A stretch of 10,409 nt of DNA from an uncultured Acidobacteriota bacterium (GCA_937902605.1 CALFNC010000398.1:1-10409), one strand, 5' to 3'; counted from the first letter of the stretch, positions 1 through 6,018 are shown. Numbers and translations: made by a program. Notes: generated from the letters alone by a model not told the origin.

Positions 1-1
1 G

Positions 2-283
<282 letters not shown>

Positions 284-311
284 ACGAACCCGTTTGCCGC
301 CGGGGAAGGGC

Positions 312-326
312 GCATGATAGCATGAT
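312..326. repeat. Tandem heptamer GCATGAT upstream of the antitoxin gene, possible operator
   Basis: GCATGAT occurs twice (312-318 and 320-326), separated by one base, 18 nt before the antitoxin ATG and just before its Shine-Dalgarno site. AbrB-type antitoxins usually repress their own operon by binding next to the promoter, so this could be the autoregulatory site. The repeat is seen directly; the operator role is inferred. Confidence 0.3.
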
Positions 327-344
327 GGCAGGAAAGGGATCGCA

Positions 345-644
345 ATGCCGCAGATTCGAGGAGCGGACATCAAGGTCGTCGGGAAGAGCGGTCAGATATC
401 GCTGGGGAAGAACTATGCCGGAAAGGCCCTACGGGTCGAGCACCGCCGAGACGGCGCGATCATCCTGACCGCCGTGGCCGTCATTCCGGAGAGCCAGCTG
501 TGGACCTTGGAGGAACCTCACCGTTCGAGGATCAAACGCGGTCTCACCTGGGCCTCGGCCACGAAGCCGGCCGAGTCCGACGTCGACGCCCTCGTCGCCC
601 AGAGCTCCAAGGCTGTGAGCCGCTCGCGTGGCCGCCAGAGCTAG
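345..644 (+). CDS. AbrB/SpoVT-fold antitoxin of a type II toxin-antitoxin pair
   Basis: This 99-residue protein is likely the DNA-binding antitoxin of the pair. Residues ~8-48 read as a swapped-hairpin AbrB domain: the [17 protein letters not shown] stretch matches the usual 'SGQ(V/I)xLPKxxR' pattern, followed by a DGxIxLxxVxVIPE strand and turn. The C-terminal half (~50-99) is hydrophilic, with several Arg/Lys and Ser residues, as expected for the flexible part that wraps a toxin. The ATG is preceded by GGAAAGGGA at 331-339. The gene overlaps the following toxin-like gene by 17 nt, a usual arrangement for coupled translation. It likely represses its own promoter. It could instead be a lone AbrB-like regulator, but the overlapping RelE-like partner argues against that. 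The family call is from motif reading only. Confidence 0.72.
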   Translation: MPQIRGADIKVVGKSGQISLGKNYAGKALRVEHRRDGAIILTAVAVIPESQLWTLEEPHRSRIKRGLTWASATKPAESDVDALVAQSSKAVSRSRGRQS

Positions 645-942
645 TCGGGTCCGGCTCGACCTGAACAGCCCCGAGTTCCAGGACGTCTTCCTCCGCCTCG
701 AGACCGTCGAGCTGAAGCAGGTCGTCGCGTCGCTGCGCCGGCTGAGCGAGCTGGTTTGGGCAGAGATATACCGGCACACGGGATACCAGTGGGAGGCGAT
801 CCAGCACCTCAAGGCCCCTAACGGTGCCAGCGTCTACTCGCTGCGCCTGAGCCAGAAAGTCCGGGCGCTCGCCTTTCGAGACGGCGACTTCCTTCGTTTC
901 GTCTCAATGCATCCCGATCACGATTCAGCCTACCGGCGCTGA
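628..942 (+). CDS. RelE/ParE-like toxin of a type II toxin-antitoxin pair
   Basis: This 104-residue protein starts at GTG 628 inside the end of the antitoxin gene. It resembles small RelE-superfamily toxins: a predicted helical N-terminal half (FLRLETVELKQVVASLRRL), then a basic beta-rich C-terminal half containing 'VYSLRLSQKVRALAFRDGDFLRFVSMHPDHDSAY'-type strands (residues ~70-102). The strand pattern 'SLRxxxxxRAxxxRxGDxLRFxSxHPDHDxAY' is what RelE-like mRNA interferases show, and the terminal His-Pro-Asp-His cluster could be catalytic or structural. There is no clear Shine-Dalgarno site, so translation is probably coupled to the antitoxin. Known RelE proteins cleave mRNA on the ribosome; whether this one does is inference. 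Both reading frames are intact, so the cassette may be active. Confidence 0.68.
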   Translation: MAARASRVRLDLNSPEFQDVFLRLETVELKQVVASLRRLSELVWAEIYRHTGYQWEAIQHLKAPNGASVYSLRLSQKVRALAFRDGDFLRFVSMHPDHDSAYRR

Positions 943-984
943 CTTGCCGTGCTCGCGACGCTCTGAAGGCTTTTTGCCGAGTGG

Positions 985-1134
985 GGCATCTCCCTCGCCC
1001 TGCCCAAGCAGGGCCGGACGCTGGTCGTCATCACGAACGACATGACGCTCGTACGCCGCGCGGGACGCATCGTCGAGATCCGCGACGGGAAGATCGTCCG
1101 CGACGGCCCGGCGGCGGAAGCGGCGCAGGGATAG
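985..1134 (+). pseudogene. Decayed duplicate of the 3' end of the ABC ATPase gene
   Basis: Reading the frame that begins at 985 gives a ~49-residue peptide matching the end of the ATPase at 2-283: [41 protein letters not shown], then two extra residues (QG) before TAG at 1132-1134 because the original stop TAG is now CAG. There is no ATP-binding region: the frame meets a stop (TGA at 964) and similarity fades upstream of 985. The H-loop histidine is asparagine here (VVITND instead of VVITHD). About half of the base differences change the residue, which fits relaxed selection. It is best read as the stub of a duplicated or displaced ATPase gene. A true paralogue truncated by insertion of the cassette is the alternative. 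Confidence 0.85.
1060..1118 (+). repeat. Direct repeat, copy 2 (59 bp exact core, within the ATPase remnant)
   Basis: Base-for-base copy of 215-273, displaced by 845 bp. Together the two copies flank the toxin-antitoxin genes. They are long enough for homologous recombination, which would delete the cassette and restore a single ATPase 3' end. Confidence 0.95.
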
Positions 1135-1177
1135 GGCGAGCAACGGACGGGAACGAATTCGGCCCGGACCGAACGGC

Positions 1178-1206
1178 TTGCATTTTGAGACTCAGTCTGA
1201 TAATAT
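1178..1206 (+). promoter_or_regulatory. Candidate sigma70-type promoter for the peroxiredoxin gene
   Basis: TTGCAT (1178-1183) and TAATAT (1201-1206) are separated by exactly 17 nt, in an AT-rich island of otherwise GC-rich DNA. The match to consensus is moderate (3/6 and 4/6). The -10-like box ends 7 nt before GTG 1214, so the predicted transcript would begin at or beside the start codon. No Shine-Dalgarno site lies between. Confidence 0.4.
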
Positions 1207-1213
1207 CTCCCGC

Positions 1214-1750
1214 GTGAGACCCACCCAGCCTTTCCTCCTTCTTCTCCTTATCCTCGTCCTCGTCAGCCCGGTCGTTCTCGCCGGAGCAATGCCCGCTGTC
1301 GGCGACAAGGCGCCCGCCTTCACCCTCCCGAGCCAGGAAGGCCCCCCCGTCACGCTCGAGCAGAACAGGGGGAAGTGGGTCGTCCTCTACTTCTACCCGA
1401 AGGACATGACGCCCGGGTGCACGATCGAGGCCCACAACTTCCAGCGGGACCTCGAGAAGTACACGAAGGCGAATGCCGTCGTCCTCGGCGTCAGCCTCGA
1501 CTCGGTCGACTCGCACAAGGAGTTCTGCACGAAGGAGTCGCTCTCGTTCAAGCTCCTCTCCGACGCCGACCGGAAGGTGACGGGAGCCTATGGCTCGCTC
1601 GCGTCCTACCTTGGCCGGGAGGTCGCGTCGCGAAACACCTTCCTGATCGACCCGGCCGGCGTGATCCGGAAGGTCTACGTGAAGGTGAGCCCGTCGGCGC
1701 ATAGCGAAGCAGTCCTCGCCGACCTCGGGAAGCTCCATGCCTCCAAGTGA
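1214..1750 (+). CDS. Exported PrxQ/BCP-type peroxiredoxin
   Basis: This thiol peroxidase reduces hydrogen peroxide and organic peroxides. From GTG 1214 it has 178 residues: a signal peptide (MRPTQPF, then a Leu/Val-rich core, VLAGA around residue 25), then a thioredoxin-fold AhpC/BCP domain. The peroxidatic cysteine is Cys69 in YPKDMTPGCT. The position five residues later, where most BCP proteins carry the resolving cysteine, is His74. A second cysteine, Cys105 in HKEFCTKE, lies 36 residues after the first, the spacing known for PrxQ enzymes with the resolving cysteine in helix alpha-3. An in-frame TTG at 1178 would add 12 residues of poor signal-peptide character, and it overlaps the promoter-like -35 box, so I prefer 1214. 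It probably acts in the periplasm or anchored to the membrane. The reductant is unknown. Confidence 0.92.
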   Translation: MRPTQPFLLLLLILVLVSPVVLAGAMPAVGDKAPAFTLPSQEGPPVTLEQNRGKWVVLYFYPKDMTPGCTIEAHNFQRDLEKYTKANAVVLGVSLDSVDSHKEFCTKESLSFKLLSDADRKVTGAYGSLASYLGREVASRNTFLIDPAGVIRKVYVKVSPSAHSEAVLADLGKLHASK

Positions 1751-1756
1751 AGCCCG

Positions 1757-1782
1757 GCCCCGCGCTCTTGAGGCGAGGGGGC
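1757..1782 (+). terminator. Imperfect GC hairpin after the peroxiredoxin gene (weak terminator candidate)
   Basis: GCCCC (1757-1761) can pair with GGGGC (1778-1782), and CGC (1763-1765) with GCG (1773-1775), around a TCTTGAG loop, starting 6 nt after the stop codon. No T-run follows, so a Rho-independent role is doubtful. The rest of 1783-2010 holds no convincing gene; I see only the leader of the RNA-binding protein gene there. Confidence 0.25.
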
Positions 1783-2010
1783 AGGGTGGAAGCCCGTGGC
1801 GAACCGTTCGGCGGGCGGTCTGCGTCGCCGGACGAAGTGTGATAGGCTCCCGCTGTTGATGTAGTACTCGTCCAAATTCCTGCACGCCTTCCTCGAGACG
1901 GACGGCGCGGAACAGCATGCTTGCTGGCCCCGTCTGGCCTCGGCTGATCTCACCACTCTCTACCAGCCCAGCTCGTCCCCCCGGACGATGCTTTTCAGAA
2001 GGACCTCGAG

Positions 2011-2307
2011 ATGAAGCTCTACGTCGGAAACCTCTCCTATTCCACCACGGACTCCTCGCTCAACGAACTGTTCGCGCCGTTCGGCACCGTCGAATCGGCC
2101 CGCGTCATCTCTGACCGCGACACCGGCACCTCGAAGGGCTTCGGCTTCGTCGAGATGTCGAATGCCGACGCCCAGAAGGCGATGGGCGCTCTCAACGGCC
2201 GCGAGATCGACGGCCGCGCCATCAAGGTGAACGAAGCCAAGCCCCAGGAAAACCGGGGCGGCGGTGGCGGTTACGGTGGCGGCGGCGGCGGTCGCGGCCG
2301 CTACTAG
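2011..2307 (+). CDS. Glycine-rich RNA-binding protein with a single RRM
   Basis: This 98-residue protein carries one RNA recognition motif at residues 1-77 followed by a glycine-rich tail. RNP2 is LYVGNL (3-8) and RNP1 is KGFGFVEM (42-49); the aromatic residues that stack on RNA (Tyr4, Phe44, Phe46) are all present. The tail (83-98) is almost all glycine with Tyr and Arg (GGYGGGGGGRGRY). Proteins of this design occur in cyanobacteria and many other bacteria, are often cold-induced, and bind single-stranded RNA as chaperones; their targets are mostly unknown. The ATG has an AGAAGGA Shine-Dalgarno site at 1997-2003. A strong terminator follows 41 nt after the stop codon, so the gene is probably monocistronic. 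Confidence 0.95.
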   Translation: MKLYVGNLSYSTTDSSLNELFAPFGTVESARVISDRDTGTSKGFGFVEMSNADAQKAMGALNGREIDGRAIKVNEAKPQENRGGGGGYGGGGGGRGRY

Positions 2308-2347
2308 TAGCTAGTAGCAGCGACGGCCGATAAGGCCTGTCCTGTTC

Positions 2348-2388
2348 AGCGCGCGGAGCCGAGCAACCGGCCCGCGCGCTTTTTCTTT
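2348..2388 (+). terminator. Rho-independent terminator of the RRM protein gene
   Basis: AGCGCGCGG (2348-2356) pairs perfectly with CCGCGCGCT (2372-2380). Inside it, GCCG (2358-2361) pairs with CGGC (2368-2371), leaving one bulged A (2357) and a six-base loop AGCAAC. TTTTCTTT follows at 2381-2388. The stem totals 13 bp of nearly pure GC, which makes it a textbook intrinsic terminator. Confidence 0.93.
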
Positions 2389-2493
2389 GGGCGGTAGACT
2401 TTCCCCCTGACGAGAAGGCACCACATCCACCCCTCGGACGTCCGGGGTGCCACGCGCCTGGCTGCCGACGCGACGGCCGGCCTGATCGACCTC

Positions 2494-3636
2494 GTGGACG
2501 CCCTGCATCGCTCGATCGCGCGGGGACCGGGTCTTCCGGGCGGGCCGAACGAGGAGCGGAGCCGGGGCATCACGGGCCTCGTCTACAGGAGCGTCCGCTC
2601 CGCCAGCCGCCTGGTGGGCGGAAGCCTTGACGCGATCTTGGCGTCGCTCGTGCCGATGCTCGGGCCGCGGGAGTCGTCACGGGAGCGCGAGGCAGTCCTC
2701 GCGGCACTGAACGGCGTCCTGGGAGACCATCTCGCGAAGACAGGGAACCCGCTGGCCATTCCGGCCTGCCTCCGGCACTCGGGACGCCCTCTCGTCCTGG
2801 AACGATCGGCGCTGGAATTGTTGTTCCCCGGCGCCGGCGGCAGGCTGGCCGTGTTCGTGCACGGGCTCTGCATGAACGACCTGGGGTGGAACCGCGAGGG
2901 ACACAATCACGCAGCCGCCCTGGCGAGGGATCTCGGCACCCAGCCGATCCATCTCCGCTACAACAGTGGCCTCCACGTATCCGTGAACGGCCGCGCGTTC
3001 GCCGGTCTGCTCGAGACGCTCGTCGAGTCCTGGCCCCGCCCAGTGGAGGAGCTAGTTCTCGTCGGTCACAGCATGGGGGGCCTCGTGTCCCGCAGCGCCT
3101 GTCACTACGGGAAGGCCGCGGGGAATCTCTGGCCGCAAGCCCTTCGGGCTCTCGTGACCCTCGGGACACCCCACCACGGAGCGCCGCTCGAACGAATCGG
3201 AAACTGGATCGGCCTCGCCATGCAGGCCACCCCTTATGCCTCGCACTTCGCCCGCCTGGGACGGATTCGGAGCGCGGGCATCACGGACCTGCGGTACGGG
3301 AACCTACTGGACGAGGACTGGAACGGGCGGGATCGCTTCGCCCGTGGAGACGACACTCGGCACGTCGTTCCCATGGTCGAAGGCGTGCCCCTCTTTGCGA
3401 TCGCTGGCATGGTCGCGACGGCCGCGAAAGAAGAGGGCGGAGCGATCGATCGGTTACTCGGAGACGGACTGGTGCCGCTGGGAAGCGCTTTGGGCCACCA
3501 CCGGAACCCGGACCGGGACCTGGGGCTTCCGCCCTCCAGTCAGTGGGTGGCGTACGGAACGTCCCACCTCGATCTGCTCCGCAGCCCCGAGGTCACCGAG
3601 CGCCTGCGCGGCTGGCTGGCGGCGGTTGGAGGATGA
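2494..3636 (+). CDS. PGAP1-like alpha/beta-hydrolase (esterase/lipase family)
   Basis: A serine hydrolase, probably a cytoplasmic esterase or lipase of unknown substrate. From GTG 2494 it has 380 residues: a helical N-terminal region (1-110), then the alpha/beta-hydrolase core. The oxyanion-hole strand is VFVHGLC (120-126), the nucleophile elbow GHSMGG (191-196, Ser193), the lipase-like VTLGTPHHG at 221-229, the likely acid Asp324 in GDGLVP, and the likely base His358 in GTSHLDLL. No signal peptide is visible. The frame stays open upstream to 2398 and encodes HPSDVRGATRLAADATAG just before the annotated start, which from memory resembles the N-terminus of relatives. No ATG, GTG or TTG lies in that stretch, but a CTG at 2407 does, so the real start may be 2407. 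The gene converges with the minus-strand gene at 3655 (18-nt gap). Confidence 0.88.
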   Translation: MDALHRSIARGPGLPGGPNEERSRGITGLVYRSVRSASRLVGGSLDAILASLVPMLGPRESSREREAVLAALNGVLGDHLAKTGNPLAIPACLRHSGRPLVLERSALELLFPGAGGRLAVFVHGLCMNDLGWNREGHNHAAALARDLGTQPIHLRYNSGLHVSVNGRAFAGLLETLVESWPRPVEELVLVGHSMGGLVSRSACHYGKAAGNLWPQALRALVTLGTPHHGAPLERIGNWIGLAMQATPYASHFARLGRIRSAGITDLRYGNLLDEDWNGRDRFARGDDTRHVVPMVEGVPLFAIAGMVATAAKEEGGAIDRLLGDGLVPLGSALGHHRNPDRDLGLPPSSQWVAYGTSHLDLLRSPEVTERLRGWLAAVGG

Positions 3637-3654
3637 GAAAAAGCCCGGGGTGGG

Positions 3655-3903
3655 TCAGCTCTTCGGAGCCGCGGGGGCCTTCGGGGCCTCCGGCTTTGAG
3701 TCCTTGGCCGCGGCGCACTTCGCTCTCTCTTCGGCCGTGCACTTGTCGCTCTTCTTGCAGTCCGCGGGGTTGCACTTCTTCCCGTCGGCGGTCTGAGCGC
3801 ACTTCTTGGCGCACGATGCCTTGTCTGCCTTGTCTTCGCCCGCCATCACGACCGGGGCGGCGAGGAGGGCGAGCATGACGGCGAGGGTGGAAATCTTTCT
3901 CAT
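3655..3903 (-). CDS. Small exported cysteine-rich, lysine-rich protein of unknown function
   Basis: This 82-residue protein has a clear signal peptide (MRKISTLAVMLALLAAPVVMA, cleavage likely before Gly22). The mature ~61 residues carry six cysteines (31, 35, 44, 49, 55, 63) spaced among many Lys, Asp and Ala residues, then a Pro/Ala/Lys tail (KPEAPKAPAAPKS). An even number of cysteines in an exported protein suggests three disulfides or metal binding; neither is shown. AAGGAG at 3910-3915 is a good Shine-Dalgarno site on this strand. I do not recognise a family. The next minus-strand gene upstream (4053-4466) also encodes an exported cysteine-rich protein, so the two may act together. It could be a periplasmic metal-binding or redox-buffering protein; this is inference. 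Confidence 0.8.
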   Translation of the reverse strand: MRKISTLAVMLALLAAPVVMAGEDKADKASCAKKCAQTADGKKCNPADCKKSDKCTAEERAKCAAAKDSKPEAPKAPAAPKS

Positions 3904-3941
3904 TGGTGTCTCCTTGATTCCTGTACCTTGATCTTCGCTCG

Positions 3942-3959
3942 GGGCGGCCTGGGCCGCCC
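3942..3959. repeat. Perfect GC palindrome in the leader of the small cysteine-rich gene
   Basis: GGGCGGCC (3942-3949) and GGCCGCCC (3952-3959) are perfect inverted arms with two bases between, about 40 nt before the ATG of the minus-strand gene ending at 3655. No T-run lies on either side, so it is not a typical terminator. It could be an mRNA hairpin or a protein-binding site. Confidence 0.4.
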
Positions 3960-4052
3960 GGAGCGGCTTCCGTGCATTCCAGCTGACGGGGGAGGACGAT
4001 CCGCTCTCGCGGCCTGAAGGTGGCCCCGACGCCGCCTTCCGGGCGAACCCTA

Positions 4053-4466
4053 TCAGAGCAGAAAAGCGCAGGCCAGAATGCGGGCCGGCGGAGAGGACGA
4101 CAGGACGACGGACCTGAGGGCCTCGGAAGCGCCGGTCACCCGCGAAGCGTTCGCAAGCTCTTGGCCTCCCGTCTTCTGGTTCGCCCGTTCTACGGGAGCC
4201 TCGCGAGGCTCGAGTGACGATCCGCGAAGGAGCGCCTCAGACGAGCGGCACGCGGCGGGCGAAGACGGAGCTCCGGGGCACGACGATCGCCCTTCCCTCG
4301 GACATGACGGACATGTCGGCGCCGACCGCGGGCAACACCCGCCCTCTGGCGCTTCGCTCTCGGCGCATGCGGAACGCAGCGAAGCGGTCCCGACGGCCGA
4401 CAGAAGCCCGATCGCCAGAGCGAACGTCAGGCCCGCACGTGCCAAAACCGCGCTGCGATGCCGCAT
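4053..4466 (-). CDS. Hypothetical exported cysteine-rich protein
   Basis: Starting at ATG 4466 this gives 137 residues: a basic N-terminus (MRHRSAVLARAG), a hydrophobic segment (LTFALAIGLLSAVGTA), then a cysteine-rich stretch with CC, CPSCP, SSCPG and AAC in residues ~45-75, and a low-complexity Ser/Ala/Arg-rich tail ending in a short hydrophobic patch (ILACAFLL). AGGTGG lies just upstream of the ATG on this strand. An upstream in-frame ATG (4505) has no ribosome site. The signal-like segment followed at once by clustered cysteines supports a real exported protein, but no family is recognised and the tail is weak. The opposite strand has an open frame here that merely extends the FAD-subunit gene and looks non-biological. 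It runs divergent to the xanthine dehydrogenase operon and in tandem with the gene at 3655-3903. Confidence 0.5.
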   Translation of the reverse strand: MRHRSAVLARAGLTFALAIGLLSAVGTASLRSACAESEAPEGGCCPRSAPTCPSCPREGRSSCPGAPSSPAACRSSEALLRGSSLEPREAPVERANQKTGGQELANASRVTGASEALRSVVLSSSPPARILACAFLL

Positions 4467-4545
4467 ATGCCACCTGTCATGGAAGAGCCGTGCCAGCGAG
4501 TCCATGAAGGCTGAGGCCGACGGCGACGATGACGCCGGAGCGGAG

Positions 4546-4604
4546 ATTTTAGTCTCGACGGAGCATCTGGCTCCGTTCCCCGGGCTAGGGCGCGAGACTA
4601 GAAT
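4546..4604. repeat. Long interrupted inverted repeat with internal hairpin in the divergent intergenic region
   Basis: Bases 4546-4557 (ATTTTAGTCTCG) pair with 4593-4604 (CGAGACTAGAAT) as 12 bp with one G-T wobble. Between them ACGGAGC (4558-4564) pairs perfectly with GCTCCGT (4570-4576) around ATCTG, and 4578-4590 can form a small CCC/GGG hairpin. As RNA it would be a three-way junction; as DNA it is a large symmetric site between divergent genes. No T-run follows, so it is not a terminator. It matches no riboswitch class that I can recall. Confidence 0.6.
4576..4604 (+). promoter_or_regulatory. Candidate promoter of the molybdenum hydroxylase operon
   Basis: TAGAAT (4599-4604) matches the -10 consensus at 5 of 6 positions. 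TTCCCC (4576-4581), 17 nt upstream, is only a poor -35, so an activator may be needed. It lies in the right arm of the inverted repeat. The left arm read on the minus strand gives TAAAAT (4551-4546), also 5 of 6, pointing the other way towards the gene at 4466. Transcription start would be near 4611, leaving a ~52-nt leader. Confidence 0.35.
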
Positions 4605-4662
4605 CAAAAGCCAGTGCACGTGGAATGTCGCTCCGCGAGGAGGGGCGGGAAAGAGAGGTCTG

Positions 4663-5511
4663 ATGCGGTCCGATCTCGACTACGTCGTCCCGTCGACGGT
4701 CGAAGAGGCGGTGGCTCTCCAGGCCGGGTCCTCAGGGGCGGTATATCTCCTCGGCGGAACGGATCTCCTCCCCCAGATGCGCGCCGGGAGGAAAGATCCT
4801 GGACGCCTCATCGACCTGAAGCGGATTCCTCTCCTCCGCGAGGTCCGCGAGACCGAGGGCGGCGGCCTCTCGATCGGCGCCGCGGCGGTGATGGCGGACG
4901 TGGAAATTCACCCCGTCGTCCTCGCCCGCTACCCGCTCCTGGCCGAGTGCGTCAAGACGGTCGGCGCCTGGCCGCTGCGGCAGCGGGCGACGCTGGCAGG
5001 GAACGTCTGCAACGCCTCTCCTGCGGCGGACACCGCGGTCGCGCTCCTCGCTCTCGACGCCACACTCAACCTCGTGTCGGCCCAGGGACGCCGTTCGATT
5101 CCGGTCAGCGCCTTTTTTCGCGGACCGGGGCAGACGGCGCTCCGGCCGGGCGAGCTGATGACCGATGTCATCCTCCCGGCCGCGTCAGCCGGCTTCACCG
5201 GCTCGTACCTCCGGCTCTCGCGGCGGAAGGGGATGGACCTGGCGACGGTGGGCGTTTTGGTGGGGAAGCGCAACGGGAAGCTGACACTAGCGGCCCGCTG
5301 GCGAATCGCGCTGGCGGCCGTCGCCCCGACGCCGCTCCGCGTTCCAGATGCCGAACAGGTCCTCGAGGCGAAGGGTTCGATCGCCGTCTGGGAGGCCGCG
5401 GAGCTGGCGGTCGCGGCATGCCGCCCGATCACCGACCTGCGCGGAAGCGCCGAGTACCGGCGCGATATGGTCGGGGTCCTCGTTCGGCGGGGCGTTGTCG
5501 GGCTCGGATAG
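4663..5511 (+). CDS. Xanthine dehydrogenase-family FAD-binding subunit (medium subunit)
   Basis: This 282-residue protein is the FAD subunit of a three-part molybdenum hydroxylase. It passes electrons from the 2Fe-2S subunit to NAD+ or another acceptor in the cytoplasm. The two FAD-binding signatures are visible: LLGGTDLLPQMR (29-40) and ATLAGNVCNASPAAD (109-123). The C-terminal part (~175-282) fits the CO dehydrogenase flavoprotein C-terminal domain. The length is usual for the separate-subunit type (about 280-290). I chose ATG 4663 because AGAGAGG precedes it at 4652-4658 and the MRSDLDYVVPSTVEEA start fits the family; the open frame reaching back to 4078 adds sequence unlike any such protein. 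It is first of five genes packed within a few bases of each other. Electron acceptor and substrate cannot be read from this subunit. Confidence 0.95.
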   Translation: MRSDLDYVVPSTVEEAVALQAGSSGAVYLLGGTDLLPQMRAGRKDPGRLIDLKRIPLLREVRETEGGGLSIGAAAVMADVEIHPVVLARYPLLAECVKTVGAWPLRQRATLAGNVCNASPAADTAVALLALDATLNLVSAQGRRSIPVSAFFRGPGQTALRPGELMTDVILPAASAGFTGSYLRLSRRKGMDLATVGVLVGKRNGKLTLAARWRIALAAVAPTPLRVPDAEQVLEAKGSIAVWEAAELAVAACRPITDLRGSAEYRRDMVGVLVRRGVVGLG

Positions 5512-5520
5512 GAGAGGCAG

Positions 5521-6018
5521 GTGAAAAAGATTTCTCTCGAAGTCAACGGCGTCCAGGAGAACCAGGAGGTCGAGGTTGGGACGACGCTCCTCCGCTTCCT
5601 CCGCGACACCCTCGACCTGACCGGGACGAAGGAGGGGTGTAACGAGGGAGAGTGCGGCTCGTGCGTGGTCCTCCTCGACGGCCGCCCGGTGAACAGCTGC
5701 CTCGTGCTGGCCGTGGAGGCCGACGGAGCGAAGGTGACGACGATCGAGGGGCTCTCCCCGGACGGCGTCCTCCACCCGATTCAGAAGGCGTTCCTCGCGC
5801 ACACCTCCATCCAGTGCGGCTTCTGCACGCCGGGGATGGTCGTGACGGCTGCTGCACTCCTGAAAGAGTGCCCCGACCCGTCGGAGGACGAGATCCGGAA
5901 GGCGCTGGCCGGGAACCTCTGCCGCTGCACCGGCTACCGCCAGATCGTCGACGCCATCCGCGACGCGGCGGCCGCGATGAGGACGAAGGAAGCCGTTCGC
6001 GAGAAAGTGAGCGCATGA
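5521..6018 (+). CDS. Xanthine dehydrogenase-family 2Fe-2S subunit (small subunit)
   Basis: This 165-residue protein carries two [2Fe-2S] clusters that relay electrons from the molybdenum centre to FAD. The plant-ferredoxin-type cluster ligands are Cys40, Cys45, Cys48 and Cys60 (CNEGECGSC and NSC); the second cluster in the helical domain has Cys99, Cys102, Cys134 and Cys136 (QCGFCTPG and NLCRCTGY). All eight ligands are present, and the length matches the family (about 155-170). The start is GTG 5521, preceded by AGGAGAGG that begins at the previous stop codon. It ends in an ATGA overlap with the large-subunit gene, so the two are almost surely cotranslated. Confidence 0.97.
   Translation: MKKISLEVNGVQENQEVEVGTTLLRFLRDTLDLTGTKEGCNEGECGSCVVLLDGRPVNSCLVLAVEADGAKVTTIEGLSPDGVLHPIQKAFLAHTSIQCGFCTPGMVVTAAALLKECPDPSEDEIRKALAGNLCRCTGYRQIVDAIRDAAAAMRTKEAVREKVSA

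Noticed and set aside
1031..1918. 295-codon open frame on the minus strand across the peroxiredoxin gene
   Set aside because: It is antisense to a clear peroxiredoxin and to the ATPase remnant, Arg/Glu-rich, with no motif; a GC-driven shadow.
3637..3654. Terminator between the convergent hydrolase and cysteine-rich genes
   Set aside because: A five-base A/T run is present at 3638-3642 but no stem with a usable loop precedes it on either strand.
2886..3878. 330-codon open frame on the plus strand overlapping the hydrolase
   Set aside because: Arg/Ser/Pro-rich out-of-frame shadow of a hydrolase with an intact catalytic triad.
4546..4604. tRNA or intrinsic terminator
   Set aside because: The fold lacks tRNA arms, anticodon loop and CCA end, and no T-run follows either arm.
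4078..4662. In-frame upstream extension of the FAD-subunit gene
   Set aside because: The added ~195 residues are low-complexity and unlike any FAD subunit; the family N-terminus and ribosome site are at 4663.
5652..6014. Upstream extension of the large-subunit frame
   Set aside because: It overlaps the 2Fe-2S gene, whose eight cysteine ligands are intact; the ATGA overlap marks the true start.
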